DNA of 64,000 nucleotides from Clavibacter michiganensis subsp. tessellarius (lineage in GTDB: Bacteria; Actinomycetota; Actinomycetes; Actinomycetales; Microbacteriaceae), in assembly GCF_021922985.1 (NCBI RefSeq), contig NZ_CP040788.1, positions 2,542,001 through 2,606,000 of the forward strand, given 5' to 3'. Made by a program: the position numbers and the translations under genes. Below are positions 7,739 through 16,833 of this stretch, piece after piece. Below the pieces are notes generated by a model. The model was not told where the DNA came from. It saw only the letters and a program-made list of their open reading frames with translations, and did no database searches. The number at the start of each line of letters is the position of its first letter. Position 1 is the stretch's first letter.

Positions 7739-8896
7739 GTGAGGGCGCGCGCAGCGCACCACGTGGTCATCGGCGCCGGGCTCGCCGGGGCGGCCACCGC
7801 GTGGCAGCTCGCGAGCCGCGGGCACGAGGTCACGGTGCTCGAGCGCGACCGGCCGGCGAGCATGCGCGGCAGCTCGCACGGATCCGCCCGCATCCTCCGC
7901 TACGCCTACGCCGACCCCTTCTACGTGCGCCTGATGCGCGACGCCCGCGTGCTCTGGGACCGCCTCGAGCGCACCACGGGCGCGCGCATCGTGACGCCGA
8001 CCGGATCCGTCGACTCCGGCCTCGTGCGCCGCCCGGCCGAGCTCGCGCGCGTGCTCGAGCGCGTCGGGATCGACCACGAGCTGATGTCCGCGCGCGAGGC
8101 CGAGGACCGCTGGCCCGCGCTCTCCTTCGACTCCGACGTGCTCTGGCATCCGGCCGCGGGCGTGGTCGACGCCGAGGTCGCGGTGCGCACGATGCTCGAC
8201 CTGGCCGTCGCGCACGGCGCCGTCGTGCGCGAGGGCTGGACGGCCGCGTCCGTCGAGCGCGTCGGCGCGGGCTTCCGGGTGACCTCCGACGACGGCCGGC
8301 ACGTCGACGGCGACAGCGTGGTGGTGGGCGCCGGCGGCTGGCTCCCCGAGCTCCTGGCCGCGCTGCCGCTCCCGCGCGCCGCCCTCGACCGCATCCCGCC
8401 GCTGCGCGTGCGGCAGGAGCAGGTGTTCCACTTCCCGTATCGGCGGAGTCCGTATCGGCGGAGTCCGCATGTCGACGGCCCGCCCGCACCGCCCGTGCCC
8501 ACCTCCATCCACATGGACGAGCGCATGCAGGTCTACGCGCTGCCCGGCGGACGCGACGTGGAGGGCCGCGGCCACAAGGTCGCCGAGTTCGACGGCGGCC
8601 GCGTGATCCCGTCGGCCGCCCACCAGGACGGCCGCGTCGATCCCGCCAACCGCGCCCGCGTCGTCGACTGGGCGCGCCGCAACCTCCCGGGCGTGGACCC
8701 GGTGCCCTACGCCGAGACGACGTGCCTCTTCACGAGCACGCCGAGCGAGGACTTCGTGATCGACCGGATGGAGGGCATCACGATCGTCTCGCCCTGCTCC
8801 GGCCACGGCGCCAAGTTCGCGCCGCTCATCGGCAGCCTCGCGGCGGATGCGGCGACCGGCGAGCGCGTGGAGCCGCGGTTCGCGTTCGCGCCCTGA
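7739..8896 (+). CDS. FAD-dependent N-methyl-amino-acid oxidase (SolA/MTOX-like)
   Basis: A 385-residue DAO-family flavoprotein. The N-terminal dinucleotide-binding motif GAGLAGAATAWQLA, the second block with SHGSARILRYAYADPFYVRLM, and the C-terminal CLFTSTPSEDFVID and SPCSGHGAKFAP segments are those of monomeric sarcosine/N-methyltryptophan oxidases; the SPCSGHG Cys is where FAD is covalently bound in that group. It should oxidise an N-methyl or related amino acid to aldehyde, amine and H2O2. The start is GTG 7739. An in-frame 15-bp tandem duplication at 8436-8465 adds a YRRSP repeat. Confidence 0.9.
   Translation: MRARAAHHVVIGAGLAGAATAWQLASRGHEVTVLERDRPASMRGSSHGSARILRYAYADPFYVRLMRDARVLWDRLERTTGARIVTPTGSVDSGLVRRPAELARVLERVGIDHELMSAREAEDRWPALSFDSDVLWHPAAGVVDAEVAVRTMLDLAVAHGAVVREGWTAASVERVGAGFRVTSDDGRHVDGDSVVVGAGGWLPELLAALPLPRAALDRIPPLRVRQEQVFHFPYRRSPYRRSPHVDGPPAPPVPTSIHMDERMQVYALPGGRDVEGRGHKVAEFDGGRVIPSAAHQDGRVDPANRARVVDWARRNLPGVDPVPYAETTCLFTSTPSEDFVIDRMEGITIVSPCSGHGAKFAPLIGSLAADAATGERVEPRFAFAP
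8436..8465 (+). repeat. 15-bp tandem repeat inside the flavin oxidase gene
   Basis: CGTATCGGCGGAGTC occurs twice in direct succession, followed by a third degenerate partial unit. It encodes YRRSP twice and keeps the frame. It looks like a recent slippage duplication in a surface loop. Confidence 0.9.
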
Positions 8897-8958
8897 GCGG
8901 CGGAGGCGCGCGCGGCACCGGCGTCCGTGGGCGGCACCCGCATCCGGACGCCGTCGCG

Positions 8959-9645
8959 TCACACCTTCTGCGGTCGCCCCCGCGCCGGGGTCCGCGCACG
9001 GCTCCGCGCCGGATCCCGCGCCCCCGCGCGCTCCTCGGCCCGCTCCCGCTCCGCCGCCAGCCGCGCGAGCTCGTCGCGTAGCTCGCCGACCCGGTCGTCG
9101 CGGCCCTCCTCGGGGAACGCGCCGGGCAGGAGCTGCGGGCTCAGCCGCGCGCGCACGATCTGCTCGAGCGCCGAGTCGCGCGCGATGACCAGCACCTCGC
9201 GCAGCGCATCCGGGTCCCGCGACAGCGCGCCGAGCCGCTCCACGATCTCCTCCGCGATCTCGGCCCGGAGCCGGAGCCCCGGCACGTCGCCCTCGCGGTA
9301 GTCGTCGGGCCGCCGGCCCTTGCCGTCGCGCAGCGCCGCGCGCTCGGTGGCCATGCGCAGCCGCTCGGCCTCGCCGCGCTTCTCGCCCGTGAGCTCCGCG
9401 AGCTCGCCGCGGAGCGCCTCGATGAGCGACTCCTCGTCGAACGCGCGCCGCTCCCGCAGCGTGCGCAGGATGATCAGGTTCTCCATCTGCAGCCGGAGCG
9501 CCACGCCCACGAGCAGCAGGGCCTCCTCGACGAGGACCTCCTTCTGCGCCGGATCCGCGGCCACGCGCGCCGCGACGGACGGCGGCGGGGGCCCGGGCTT
9601 GCTGCTCCTGCCGGGCTTCGCGGGGCGGATGCGGGGCCGGGGCAT
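8959..9645 (-). CDS. Hypothetical charged coiled-coil protein
   Basis: A 228-residue soluble protein with no recognised family. It begins with a basic Pro/Arg/Lys-rich segment, followed by long Glu/Arg/Leu-rich helices with heptad-like spacing (about residues 40-105 and 170-215) and a basic Arg/Pro tail. No signal peptide or TM segment is seen. ATG 9645 is chosen over an upstream ATG at 9672 because GGGAGGA lies five bases before it. It converges on the flavin oxidase. Confidence 0.65.
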   Translation of the reverse strand: MPRPRIRPAKPGRSSKPGPPPPSVAARVAADPAQKEVLVEEALLLVGVALRLQMENLIILRTLRERRAFDEESLIEALRGELAELTGEKRGEAERLRMATERAALRDGKGRRPDDYREGDVPGLRLRAEIAEEIVERLGALSRDPDALREVLVIARDSALEQIVRARLSPQLLPGAFPEEGRDDRVGELRDELARLAAERERAEERAGARDPARSRARTPARGRPQKV

Positions 9646-9782
9646 GACGTCCTCCCGGTCCGCTCGCTCCACCGGCGAGGTGCTCTCAGGCTACGCGGAA
9701 CCGCCGACCCCGGGGCGGGTGGCGCCCCCATCCGCGACCGGATCCGCGCCCGGATCGGCCCCCGGATCGGGGCGTGCCCGCG

Positions 9783-10742
9783 TCACCCCATCCGCCGCCG
9801 CAGGAACGCGAGCGTTCCGAGCTCGTCGTCGATGCCGCCGCCGTCGTGGCCGTTGTACTCCCACTCGACGATCTCCTTCTCGCCCGCGTAGGCGTTGAAC
9901 GCGCCGTAGACGGTGGAGGGCGGGCAGGTCGCGTCCATCAGCCCGACCGAGAAGCGCGCGGGCGCGGTCGCGCGACGCGAGAACGCGACGCCGTCGAAGT
10001 ACCGCAGCACGGCGTGCACGTCCTCGCCGCGGCCCCGGTGCGTCTTCAGGTAGTCGACGACCTCGTGGTACGGGTACGCGTCGGTGATGTGCGTGGCCCG
10101 CTCGATGTCGCAGAGGAACGGCACGTAGGCGGAGACGGCCGCCAGGTCGTCGCGGAGGCCCGCGACCGCGAGGGCCATGCCGCCGCCCTGGCTGCCGCCC
10201 TGCACGGCGATGCGCGCCGGATCCACGACGTCGAGCGAGCGGGCGACGTCGACCGCGCGCACCGCGTCGGTGAAGAGGCGACGGTAGTAGTAGGTCTCGC
10301 GGGAGGCGATGCCGCGGGTCATGAAGCCAGGGATCGCGGGTCCGGCCTCCCCGTGGTCGGCCGTGTCGCCGGCGCTCCAGTACGAGCCCTGGCCGCGGGT
10401 GTCCATCTGCAGGTGCGCGAAGCCGGCGGCGGCGTAGATCAGGGTCTCCTCGGCGCGTCCCCGCCCGCCGCCGTAGCCGACGTAGGAGACGACCGTGGGC
10501 AGCGGGCCGGTGGCGCCCGCGGGGGTGCGGAGCCAGGCGCGCACGTCGGTGCCGCCGGATCCGGCGAAGGTCACGTCCTGCACGTCGACCAGCGCGAGGT
10601 CGGTCTCCACCGGCGCGAGGCGCACGTCGAGGTCGTGCTGCCCGGCCTCCGCGAGGGTGTCGGCCCAGAAGGCGTCGAAGTCCTCGGGGTCGACGTGGCT
10701 GCTGACGTGGGCGCGGGCGGCGTCGACGGGTTCGATGAGCAT
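9783..10742 (-). CDS. Acetylxylan esterase (AXE1/cephalosporin deacetylase family)
   Basis: A 319-residue cytoplasmic alpha/beta hydrolase of the carbohydrate esterase 7 type. Seen are the DFDAFWADTL N-terminal block, the RGQG motif, the nucleophile elbow GGSQGGGMAL, and the C-terminal catalytic His in YNGHDGGG, with the Asp in the LMDATCPPSTVY strand. The length matches the family (about 320 residues). It removes acetyl groups from short xylooligosaccharides or related acetylated sugars. A clear paralogue lies at 36806-37789 in the glycan locus. It follows the SDR gene on the same strand. Confidence 0.93.
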   Translation of the reverse strand: MLIEPVDAARAHVSSHVDPEDFDAFWADTLAEAGQHDLDVRLAPVETDLALVDVQDVTFAGSGGTDVRAWLRTPAGATGPLPTVVSYVGYGGGRGRAEETLIYAAAGFAHLQMDTRGQGSYWSAGDTADHGEAGPAIPGFMTRGIASRETYYYRRLFTDAVRAVDVARSLDVVDPARIAVQGGSQGGGMALAVAGLRDDLAAVSAYVPFLCDIERATHITDAYPYHEVVDYLKTHRGRGEDVHAVLRYFDGVAFSRRATAPARFSVGLMDATCPPSTVYGAFNAYAGEKEIVEWEYNGHDGGGIDDELGTLAFLRRRMG

Positions 10743-10848
10743 GGGTCCTCCGGGGGCTGCGTGCGGGATCGGCGGCCGCGCCCGTGCTCGGGCGACGCCG
10801 CCTCGCCCATCATGGCCGCGGCGCGGCCGCCCTGCACGCCGCTCGGGC

Positions 10849-11628
10849 CTAGGGGCGGGAGAGCTCTCCGCCGTCGACGACGAGGTTCGACCCGGTGATC
10901 CACTGTGCGCGGTCCGACGCGAGGAATGCCACCGCCTCCGCGATGTCCCGCGGGTCTCCCGGGCGCCCCAGCGGGGTGTCCGCGGTGGTGGCCTCGAGCG
11001 GGACGCCCAGGGCGTCGGCGAGGTCCTGGCGGATCGCGTCGGCGCCGGGGGTGAGGACGTTGCCGGGGGTGATGGTGGCGACGCGGATCCCCGAGGGCGC
11101 GAGCTCGGAGGCCAGCGCCCTCCCGTACGCGACGAGGGCGGCTTTGGCGGCGCCATAGTGGGCCAGCTGCGGGGCCGCGTCGAGGGCTGCCGTGGACGAG
11201 ATGTTGATGATCGCGCTGCCCGCCCCGGCATCGTGGAGCGCGGGCAGCAGGGCGTGGGTGACCCGCACCGCGGAGAGGTAGTTGAGGGCGAGCGCGTCGA
11301 CCCACTCCTCGTCGGGGATCGTGCCGATGCCGCCGACGTGGAAGCGCGCGGCGCCCGCGTTGTTGACGACGATGTCGACGCCGCCGAGCGCGTCGAGCGT
11401 GGCCGCGGCGAGGGTCCGCACGCCGTCGACGGTGCTGATGTCGCCGGCGATGAAGGTGGCGCCCGCGGGCGTCTCGGCGGTCGCGCTGCGTGCGGCGGCT
11501 ACGACGGTGGCTCCGCCGTCGAGCAGCCGCTGCACGATCGCCGCGCCGATGCCGCCCGAGCCGCCCGTCACGATGGCGCGCTTCCCGGCGAACTCGGTGG
11601 TCGCGGCTGGGGTCCTGTATGAGGTCAT
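10849..11628 (-). CDS. SDR-family oxidoreductase
   Basis: A 259-residue classical short-chain dehydrogenase. The NAD(P) motif TGGSGGIG is near residue 20, NNAG at the end of strand 4, the catalytic Ser in ISSTAAL, and YGAAK carries Tyr and Lys. The C-terminal GSNLVVDGG closure is typical of the FabG-like group. The substrate is unknown. ATG 11628 is preferred; a GTG three codons upstream is equally possible, as neither has a strong RBS. It is transcribed divergently from a TetR gene with a shared two-site operator. Confidence 0.92.
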   Translation of the reverse strand: MTSYRTPAATTEFAGKRAIVTGGSGGIGAAIVQRLLDGGATVVAAARSATAETPAGATFIAGDISTVDGVRTLAAATLDALGGVDIVVNNAGAARFHVGGIGTIPDEEWVDALALNYLSAVRVTHALLPALHDAGAGSAIINISSTAALDAAPQLAHYGAAKAALVAYGRALASELAPSGIRVATITPGNVLTPGADAIRQDLADALGVPLEATTADTPLGRPGDPRDIAEAVAFLASDRAQWITGSNLVVDGGELSRP

Positions 11629-11649
11629 GCCGGTCACGCTATCGGTTCT

Positions 11650-11684
11650 GGACTGGAAGTTCAGAAGTTATGGACCGAAAGTCC
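11650..11684. promoter_or_regulatory. Double operator in the SDR/TetR divergent promoter
   Basis: GGACTGGAAGTTC (11650-11662) and GGACCGAAAGTCC (11672-11684) are two copies of one 13-bp palindromic site; the second has perfect GGAC/GTCC arms. Their centres are 22 bp apart, about two helical turns, in the short gap between the divergent SDR and TetR starts. This is the arrangement expected for cooperative binding by the adjacent TetR dimer. Confidence 0.65.
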
Positions 11685-11705
11685 GGAATCCCGTAGGATC
11701 AGCCC

Positions 11706-12296
11706 ATGGCGCGACCTCGGAAGTTCGACGAGCAGGACGTGCTGGTGGCGGTGCGCCAGCGGTTCACGGAGACCGGATACCACGGCACCTCGGTGGACGA
11801 GCTGTCCCGCGTGACCGGCCTCAGCAAGGGCAGCCTGTACGGGGCGTTCGGGGACAAGGAGGCCCTCTTCGCGAGGGTGTTCGACGAGTACTGCACCGAG
11901 GCGGGCGGCGGTGTGGCCGCGCTCGTGGAGGGACCGGAGGATCAGGCGCTCGCTCGGCTGCGCGCGTGGCTGCGCTCGCCGGAGGACGACGCCTCGCGGC
12001 GCGACTGCCTCCTGGCGAAGGGGACCGCTGAGCTCGCCTGGGCGGACGACGCCATCGCGGCGCGCTCCCTCGCCGCGTTCGACGGGCTGCTCGACAGCTG
12101 CCGCCGGCTCGTCGAGCAGGCGCAGCGCGCAGGTCTCGTGGATCCGTCCGCCGACGCCGAGGCCCTCGGCGGGGTGATCCTGGCCACGCATCGGGGTCTC
12201 GAGGCGCTCGCCGAGGCGGGGGTCGATCCCGTCAGGCGCAACCGCATCGCGGACGCCGCGATCGCGGGCATCGCCCTCCACCCGGCAGGTGCGTGA
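11706..12296 (+). CDS. TetR/AcrR family transcriptional regulator
   Basis: A 196-residue regulator. The N-terminal helix-turn-helix is clear (TGYHGTSVDELSRVTGLSKGSLYGAFGDKEALF), and the remainder is an all-helical ligand-binding domain with a Cys in RRDCLLAKG, as in the LmrA/YxaF-like subgroup. It is divergent from the SDR gene and the intergenic region holds two copies of a palindrome, so it probably represses both the SDR gene and itself. The inducer is unknown. Confidence 0.93.
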   Translation: MARPRKFDEQDVLVAVRQRFTETGYHGTSVDELSRVTGLSKGSLYGAFGDKEALFARVFDEYCTEAGGGVAALVEGPEDQALARLRAWLRSPEDDASRRDCLLAKGTAELAWADDAIAARSLAAFDGLLDSCRRLVEQAQRAGLVDPSADAEALGGVILATHRGLEALAEAGVDPVRRNRIADAAIAGIALHPAGA

Positions 12297-12323
12297 GGCG
12301 ACCACGGCGGTCAGGGCGCCTCA
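12294..12323. terminator. Hairpin between two convergent TetR genes
   Basis: TGAGGCG at 12294-12300 pairs with CGCCTCA at 12317-12323 across a 16-base loop. The two arms contain the stop codons of the convergent genes. There is no U-run, so activity as a bidirectional terminator is only inferred. Confidence 0.35.
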
Positions 12324-13022
12324 GCGGAACAGCGATGTCCCGGCGGCGGGATCGGCGAGCTCCGCGTCGAGGAGGGTCCAGATCCACTCGAGCGCCCGCG
12401 CGGTGTCGAGGCCCGGCACCTTCTGGGACAGCTGCGTCGCGATGCCGTCGCTGTAGGCCGCGAGCTTGAGCGCGACCTCGGGCGCGTCCACCTGCCGGAA
12501 GACGCCGCCCTCGACGCCGCGGCGGATCGTGCGCACGAGGCACGCCTCCCACACGCGGAGGCGCTCGAGGCGCTCGGGCGTGAGGGCGGGCTTCCGCGAG
12601 ACGGCGGTCCAGTAGTCCGACCAGAGCCGCCAGTGCGCCTCGGACGCGTCGGTGCCGTCGAACAGCGGCTCGACCAGCAGGCGGATGCCGTGCACCGGAT
12701 CCGGATCCGCGTCGACCTCCTCGACGGTCCCGGCGTAGAACCGGTCGGTCTCGAGCGCGACGACCTCGTCGAGGATCTCCGCGACGCTGGCGAAGTGGTA
12801 CGTGACGGTGCCCACGGACACGTCGCCCTCGGCGGCGATGTCGCGGAGGCCGGTGGCGGTGAGGCCCTGGCGGAGGATCACGGCGCGGGCGGCCGCGACG
12901 ATCATCGCCCGGCGCACCTCGGGCTTCTCGCGCTTGCCGCCGCGGCGCGCGCCGCTCGCGGTGGCAGCGGCCGTCGCGGTCGCTGCAGGCGCGCTCGCGC
13001 CCGGCGCCGTGCCCGCCGTCAC
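12321..13022 (-). CDS. TetR family regulator, last gene of the peptide-uptake operon
   Basis: A 233-residue TetR protein starting at GTG 13022, which overlaps the stop of the upstream hydrolase (GTGA). After an Ala/Thr-rich N-terminal tail of about 30 residues comes the helix-turn-helix (GLTATGLRDIAAEGDVSVGTVTYHFASVAEI), then a helical C-terminal domain of the BetI/YcdC-like type. Its place at the end of the operon and the near-perfect palindrome at the operon promoter (20402-20421) suggest autoregulation of the whole unit. The ligand could be a peptide or a hydrolysis product. Confidence 0.9.
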   Translation of the reverse strand: MTAGTAPGASAPAATATAAATASGARRGGKREKPEVRRAMIVAAARAVILRQGLTATGLRDIAAEGDVSVGTVTYHFASVAEILDEVVALETDRFYAGTVEEVDADPDPVHGIRLLVEPLFDGTDASEAHWRLWSDYWTAVSRKPALTPERLERLRVWEACLVRTIRRGVEGGVFRQVDAPEVALKLAAYSDGIATQLSQKVPGLDTARALEWIWTLLDAELADPAAGTSLFR

Positions 13023-15094
13023 GCGGAGGTCCGCGGGACGAGGTCGTCGAAGACGCGCTCGGCGACGAGCACCTCGGGCGCGTCCGGGCCGCCGTCGCGC
13101 GCCCACGCCCGAAGGGTGTTGACGACGCGGAAGGCGTCCGCGTCGGCGGTCACGCGCGAGGTCGTCTCCAGGCGCGCGCGCCAGGTCGGCTGCTCGAGGC
13201 CGATGGCCCAGCGCGACTCCGCGACGGCCGAGGTCGGGTCGCCCTCGGTGATCCGGTACGTCTCGCGGCTCGACTCCGTGAAGACGAGGCCGTCCGGGTA
13301 GACCCGGGATCCGCCGTAGCCGGGGTCGACGTCGAGCGTCCACTCGCCGGTCGCCACGTCGTGGGAGACGCTGCGCTCGGGCAGGCCGGAGTCGTCGGGG
13401 ATCCGCTCGATCGCGATGGGCGTCGCCTGCACGGCCTCCTCGAAGCGCACGCCGTCGTCCTCCGCGCGCGTCCAGACGGGCAGGGTCACGGCGCTGCGGG
13501 AGGGCGCGACGGCGAGGGTCGCCTCGCGGGCGTGCGGCCAGATCCACGGCCAGTACGCCGACGACACCGCGATGCGCAGCCGGTGTCCGGCCGGGAAGGA
13601 GTGGCCGGTGGAGACGAGCGGCACGCGCACGACGGCCTCCTCGCCGGGGACCATCGGGTCGATCCGGGCGCGGTCGATCCGCTTGTTGAGGTTGAGCGCG
13701 CCGCGCGTCACGAGCGTGGAGGCGCCGTCGGGCGCGACGTCGCAGAGCCGCACCACGACGTTCGCGTCGGGCAGGTCGCTCGTGACCGCGAGGTCGACGA
13801 GCACGTTCCCGAGCACGTCGAGCGGCTCGTCGAGGAGCAGGTCGAAGCAGACCGAGAGGCCGTCCTCGGCGCGCTGGTCCGGCGGCAGGTCGGTGGCGTT
13901 GCCGAACGGGAAGAACCGGCCGGCGTCGAGGCCGGTGCGCTGGGGGGAGCGGACCACGACGGCGTCGCCCGCGGCGGCCGGCCCGTGGAACACGGTCAGC
14001 GGCAGGACGGGCTGGGCCGCGACGGACGCGGGCGGCGGCCACGAGGGCGCGGCGACCCAGCGCCCGGTGCGCTCGGGGTAGCTCGTGGCGGGCGGCTCGG
14101 AGTCGCTGAGGAAGGCGCGGAGCGCGGGATCCGCCTCCACGCCGGTGTCGACGCCCTTCAGCCAGCGGTCCCACCAGCGCAGCGTCTCCTGCAGGAAGCC
14201 GATGGACGGGCCCGGCGTCAGGCCGCGGTCCGGGTACTGGTGCGACCACGGGCCGATGATGCCCTTCACGGGCGCGGACACGTTCTCCACCAGGCGCAGC
14301 ACGGCGTCGCGGTACGGATCCGCCCACCCGCCGACCGCGAGCACGGGCGCGGTGATGGCCGCGTAGTCCTCGCACACGCTGCCGTGCCGCCAGTAGGCGT
14401 CGCGCTCCTGGTGCGCGAGCCAGGTCGGCGTCATCGGCCGACCGGGATCCAGGCGCTCGCGCCAGCGCTCCACCCAGCCCTCGCCCACGACCTCGGGCCG
14501 CGGCGGCCGCGAGTTGAACGCGAACATCGTCGCGCCCCACGCGGCCATGTCGATGCCGAGCACGGCGCCGCCCATGTAGTGCACGTCGTTGTCGTACCGG
14601 TCGTCGGTGGAGCACACGGTGACGACGGCCTTCAGCGCCTCGGGCGCGCGGCCCGCGAGCTGGAGGCCGTTGAAGCCGCCCCACGAGATCCCGAAGATGC
14701 CGACGGCGCCCGTGCACCAGTCCTGCGCGGCGATCCACTCGATGACCGCGACGCCGTCGTCGAGCTCCTGGGCGGAGTACTCGTCGACGAACAGGCCGTC
14801 GGAGGATCCGGTGCCGCGGATGTCCACGCGGATGGACGCGTAGCCGTGCGCGGCGTACCAGGGGTGCCGCTCGCTGTCGCGCGGGGCGGTCCAGTCGTCG
14901 AGCCGGTAGGGGAGGTACTCGAGGAGCGCGGGGACGGGCCCGTCGCCCGCGCGCGACCAGATGCGGGCGTGGAGGGGCGTGCCGTCGGGCATCGGGATCC
15001 AGACGTCGCGACGAGTCACGCGGTCGGTCACGTCGGCGCCGTCCACGCCGTCGTCGGCTCCGGTCGCGGTCGTCCCCGCTGCGGCGTCGGTCAT
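13019..15094 (-). CDS. CocE/NonD (X-Pro dipeptidyl-peptidase S15) family hydrolase
   Basis: A 691-residue hydrolase. The N-terminal alpha/beta-hydrolase domain has the nucleophile motif GISWGGFNG, the acid in GGWADPYRD and the His in GPWSHQYP; the C-terminal half is the jelly-roll X-Pro domain of the family. There is no signal peptide, so it acts in the cytoplasm. Members cleave X-Pro dipeptides or esters. Between a peptide ABC importer and a TetR regulator with ATGA/GTGA overlaps on both sides, the likely role is degrading imported peptides or acylated amino compounds. ATG 15094 follows a GGGAGGA RBS. Confidence 0.88.
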   Translation of the reverse strand: MTDAAAGTTATGADDGVDGADVTDRVTRRDVWIPMPDGTPLHARIWSRAGDGPVPALLEYLPYRLDDWTAPRDSERHPWYAAHGYASIRVDIRGTGSSDGLFVDEYSAQELDDGVAVIEWIAAQDWCTGAVGIFGISWGGFNGLQLAGRAPEALKAVVTVCSTDDRYDNDVHYMGGAVLGIDMAAWGATMFAFNSRPPRPEVVGEGWVERWRERLDPGRPMTPTWLAHQERDAYWRHGSVCEDYAAITAPVLAVGGWADPYRDAVLRLVENVSAPVKGIIGPWSHQYPDRGLTPGPSIGFLQETLRWWDRWLKGVDTGVEADPALRAFLSDSEPPATSYPERTGRWVAAPSWPPPASVAAQPVLPLTVFHGPAAAGDAVVVRSPQRTGLDAGRFFPFGNATDLPPDQRAEDGLSVCFDLLLDEPLDVLGNVLVDLAVTSDLPDANVVVRLCDVAPDGASTLVTRGALNLNKRIDRARIDPMVPGEEAVVRVPLVSTGHSFPAGHRLRIAVSSAYWPWIWPHAREATLAVAPSRSAVTLPVWTRAEDDGVRFEEAVQATPIAIERIPDDSGLPERSVSHDVATGEWTLDVDPGYGGSRVYPDGLVFTESSRETYRITEGDPTSAVAESRWAIGLEQPTWRARLETTSRVTADADAFRVVNTLRAWARDGGPDAPEVLVAERVFDDLVPRTSA

Positions 15095-16833
15095 CGTGCG
15101 TCCTCCCAGTCCCGGATCCGGTGCCCGTCGCCGAGCTCCCTCCACCCTCCACCCGCGGCGTCGCGCCAGGTGGCGCGCGCGTCCTGGACGACCGGCAGCT
15201 CGGTGGCGCCGGGCTCCAGCGTCGCGTCCAGCAGCTGCCGCGTGTACGGGTGGTTCGGCCCGGCGAACACGCGCTCGGTCGGGCCGGCCTCCACGATGCG
15301 CCCGCCCGTCATCACGGCCACGCGGTCGGCGACCCCGCGCACGACGGCGAGGTCGTGGCTGATGAAGAGGCAGCTGAGGCCCTTGTCGCGCCGCAGGTCG
15401 GCGAGCAGCTGGAGGATCTCCGCCTGCACGCGCACGTCGAGCGCGGTCGTGATCTCGTCGGCGATCACCAGCTGCGGCCCCGCGGCCAGCGCCCGGGCGA
15501 TCCCGACGCGCTGCCGCTGGCCGCCGGAGAGCTGCCCGGGGAGCCGGCCGGCGAAGTCCGGCGACAGGCCCACCTCGGTGAGGATCTCGCCCACGCGCTC
15601 CGGCGACGCGCTGCCGGTGAACAGCTCCAGCGGCCGCGCGATGGCCGCGCCGACGGTGCGCCTGGGGTTGAGCGAGGTGTCCGCGTTCTGGAACACGAGC
15701 TGCACCGCGCGGCGCAGGTCGAGCGGCCGGTGCGCGACCGCGGAGGTCAGGTCGCCCTCGACGCCGTCGCCCTGGAACCGGAAGGTGCCGGACTCCGTGG
15801 GCACGAGGCCGGCGAGCGCGGTCGCGAGCGTGGTCTTGCCGCTGCCGGACTCGCCCACGACGGCGAGCGTCTCGCGCGGCGCGATCGTGAACGACACGTC
15901 CGAGACGGCGGGCGGCAGGCCGCGGCCGTAGCGGACGACGAGGCCGTCGGCGACGACGACCGGCGGCACGGGGGCGGGCGCGGGCGTCGCGGCGTCCGCG
16001 GATCCGGCGCGCGGGCCGCCCGGGATCGCGGCCAGGAGCTCCCGCGTGTACGGATGCGCGGGCGAGGCGAAGAGCTCCGCGGTCCGCCGGTGCTCCACGA
16101 TGACGCCGTCGCGCATCACGGCGATCTCGTCGACCATCGTCGAGACGACGCCGAGGTCATGGCTGACGAGCAGCACCGCCATGCCGAGCTCGAGCGCGAG
16201 CTCGCGGATCAGGGTGAGGACGGCCGCCTGCGTCACCACGTCGAGCGCGGTGGTCGGCTCGTCGAGCACCAGCACGCGGGGGCGCGCCGCGACGGCCATG
16301 GCGATCGCGATGCGCTGCTGCTGCCCGCCGGACAGCTGGTGCGGGTAGCGGCGCACGATGGTCGCGGGGTCGGGCAGGCGCACGAGCCGGATCAGCTCCT
16401 GCACCCTCTCGTCGTCGCTCGGCAGGCCGTGGCTCTCGAGCGCCTCGCGGAGCTGGCGGCCCACGCGCATGGACGGAGTGAGCGACTGGCCGGCGTTCTG
16501 CGCCACGACGGCCGCGGTGCCGCCGCGGAGCTCGCGCGTCGCGGCGGGGGACAGGGCGAACACGTCGTCCCCGCCGACCTCCACGCTGCCGCCGACGACG
16601 CGGGATCCGCGGCGCAGGTGCGCGAGGAGCGTGCGGGCCACGGTCGACTTGCCGCTGCCGGACTCGCCGACGAGCCCGAGCGCGCGCCCGGCGCGGATCT
16701 CGAAGCTCACGCCGCGCACGACGGGCACGTCCGCGGTCCCGGTCGAGTACGAGATCGCCAGGTCGGCGACGCGCACGACGGTGCCGAGGCGCACGGCCCC
16801 GGTCAGGGTGTCCTCGACGGTCCCGGGCCTCAT
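15091..16833 (-). CDS. Peptide ABC importer, fused double ATPase (DppD-DppF type)
   Basis: A 580-residue protein with two complete ABC ATPase domains in one chain. Domain 1 has Walker A GESGSGKST at about residues 56-64, signature LSGGQQQR and Walker B VLVLDEPTTALD. Domain 2 has GESGSGKTT, LSGGQRQR and a Walker B reading VIADEITTALD, with Ile where Pro is usual. Each ends with the HPYTR stretch typical of oligopeptide importers. It powers the two permeases encoded just upstream. It overlaps genes on both sides by ATGA. Confidence 0.96.
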   Translation of the reverse strand: MRPGTVEDTLTGAVRLGTVVRVADLAISYSTGTADVPVVRGVSFEIRAGRALGLVGESGSGKSTVARTLLAHLRRGSRVVGGSVEVGGDDVFALSPAATRELRGGTAAVVAQNAGQSLTPSMRVGRQLREALESHGLPSDDERVQELIRLVRLPDPATIVRRYPHQLSGGQQQRIAIAMAVAARPRVLVLDEPTTALDVVTQAAVLTLIRELALELGMAVLLVSHDLGVVSTMVDEIAVMRDGVIVEHRRTAELFASPAHPYTRELLAAIPGGPRAGSADAATPAPAPVPPVVVADGLVVRYGRGLPPAVSDVSFTIAPRETLAVVGESGSGKTTLATALAGLVPTESGTFRFQGDGVEGDLTSAVAHRPLDLRRAVQLVFQNADTSLNPRRTVGAAIARPLELFTGSASPERVGEILTEVGLSPDFAGRLPGQLSGGQRQRVGIARALAAGPQLVIADEITTALDVRVQAEILQLLADLRRDKGLSCLFISHDLAVVRGVADRVAVMTGGRIVEAGPTERVFAGPNHPYTRQLLDATLEPGATELPVVQDARATWRDAAGGGWRELGDGHRIRDWEDAR

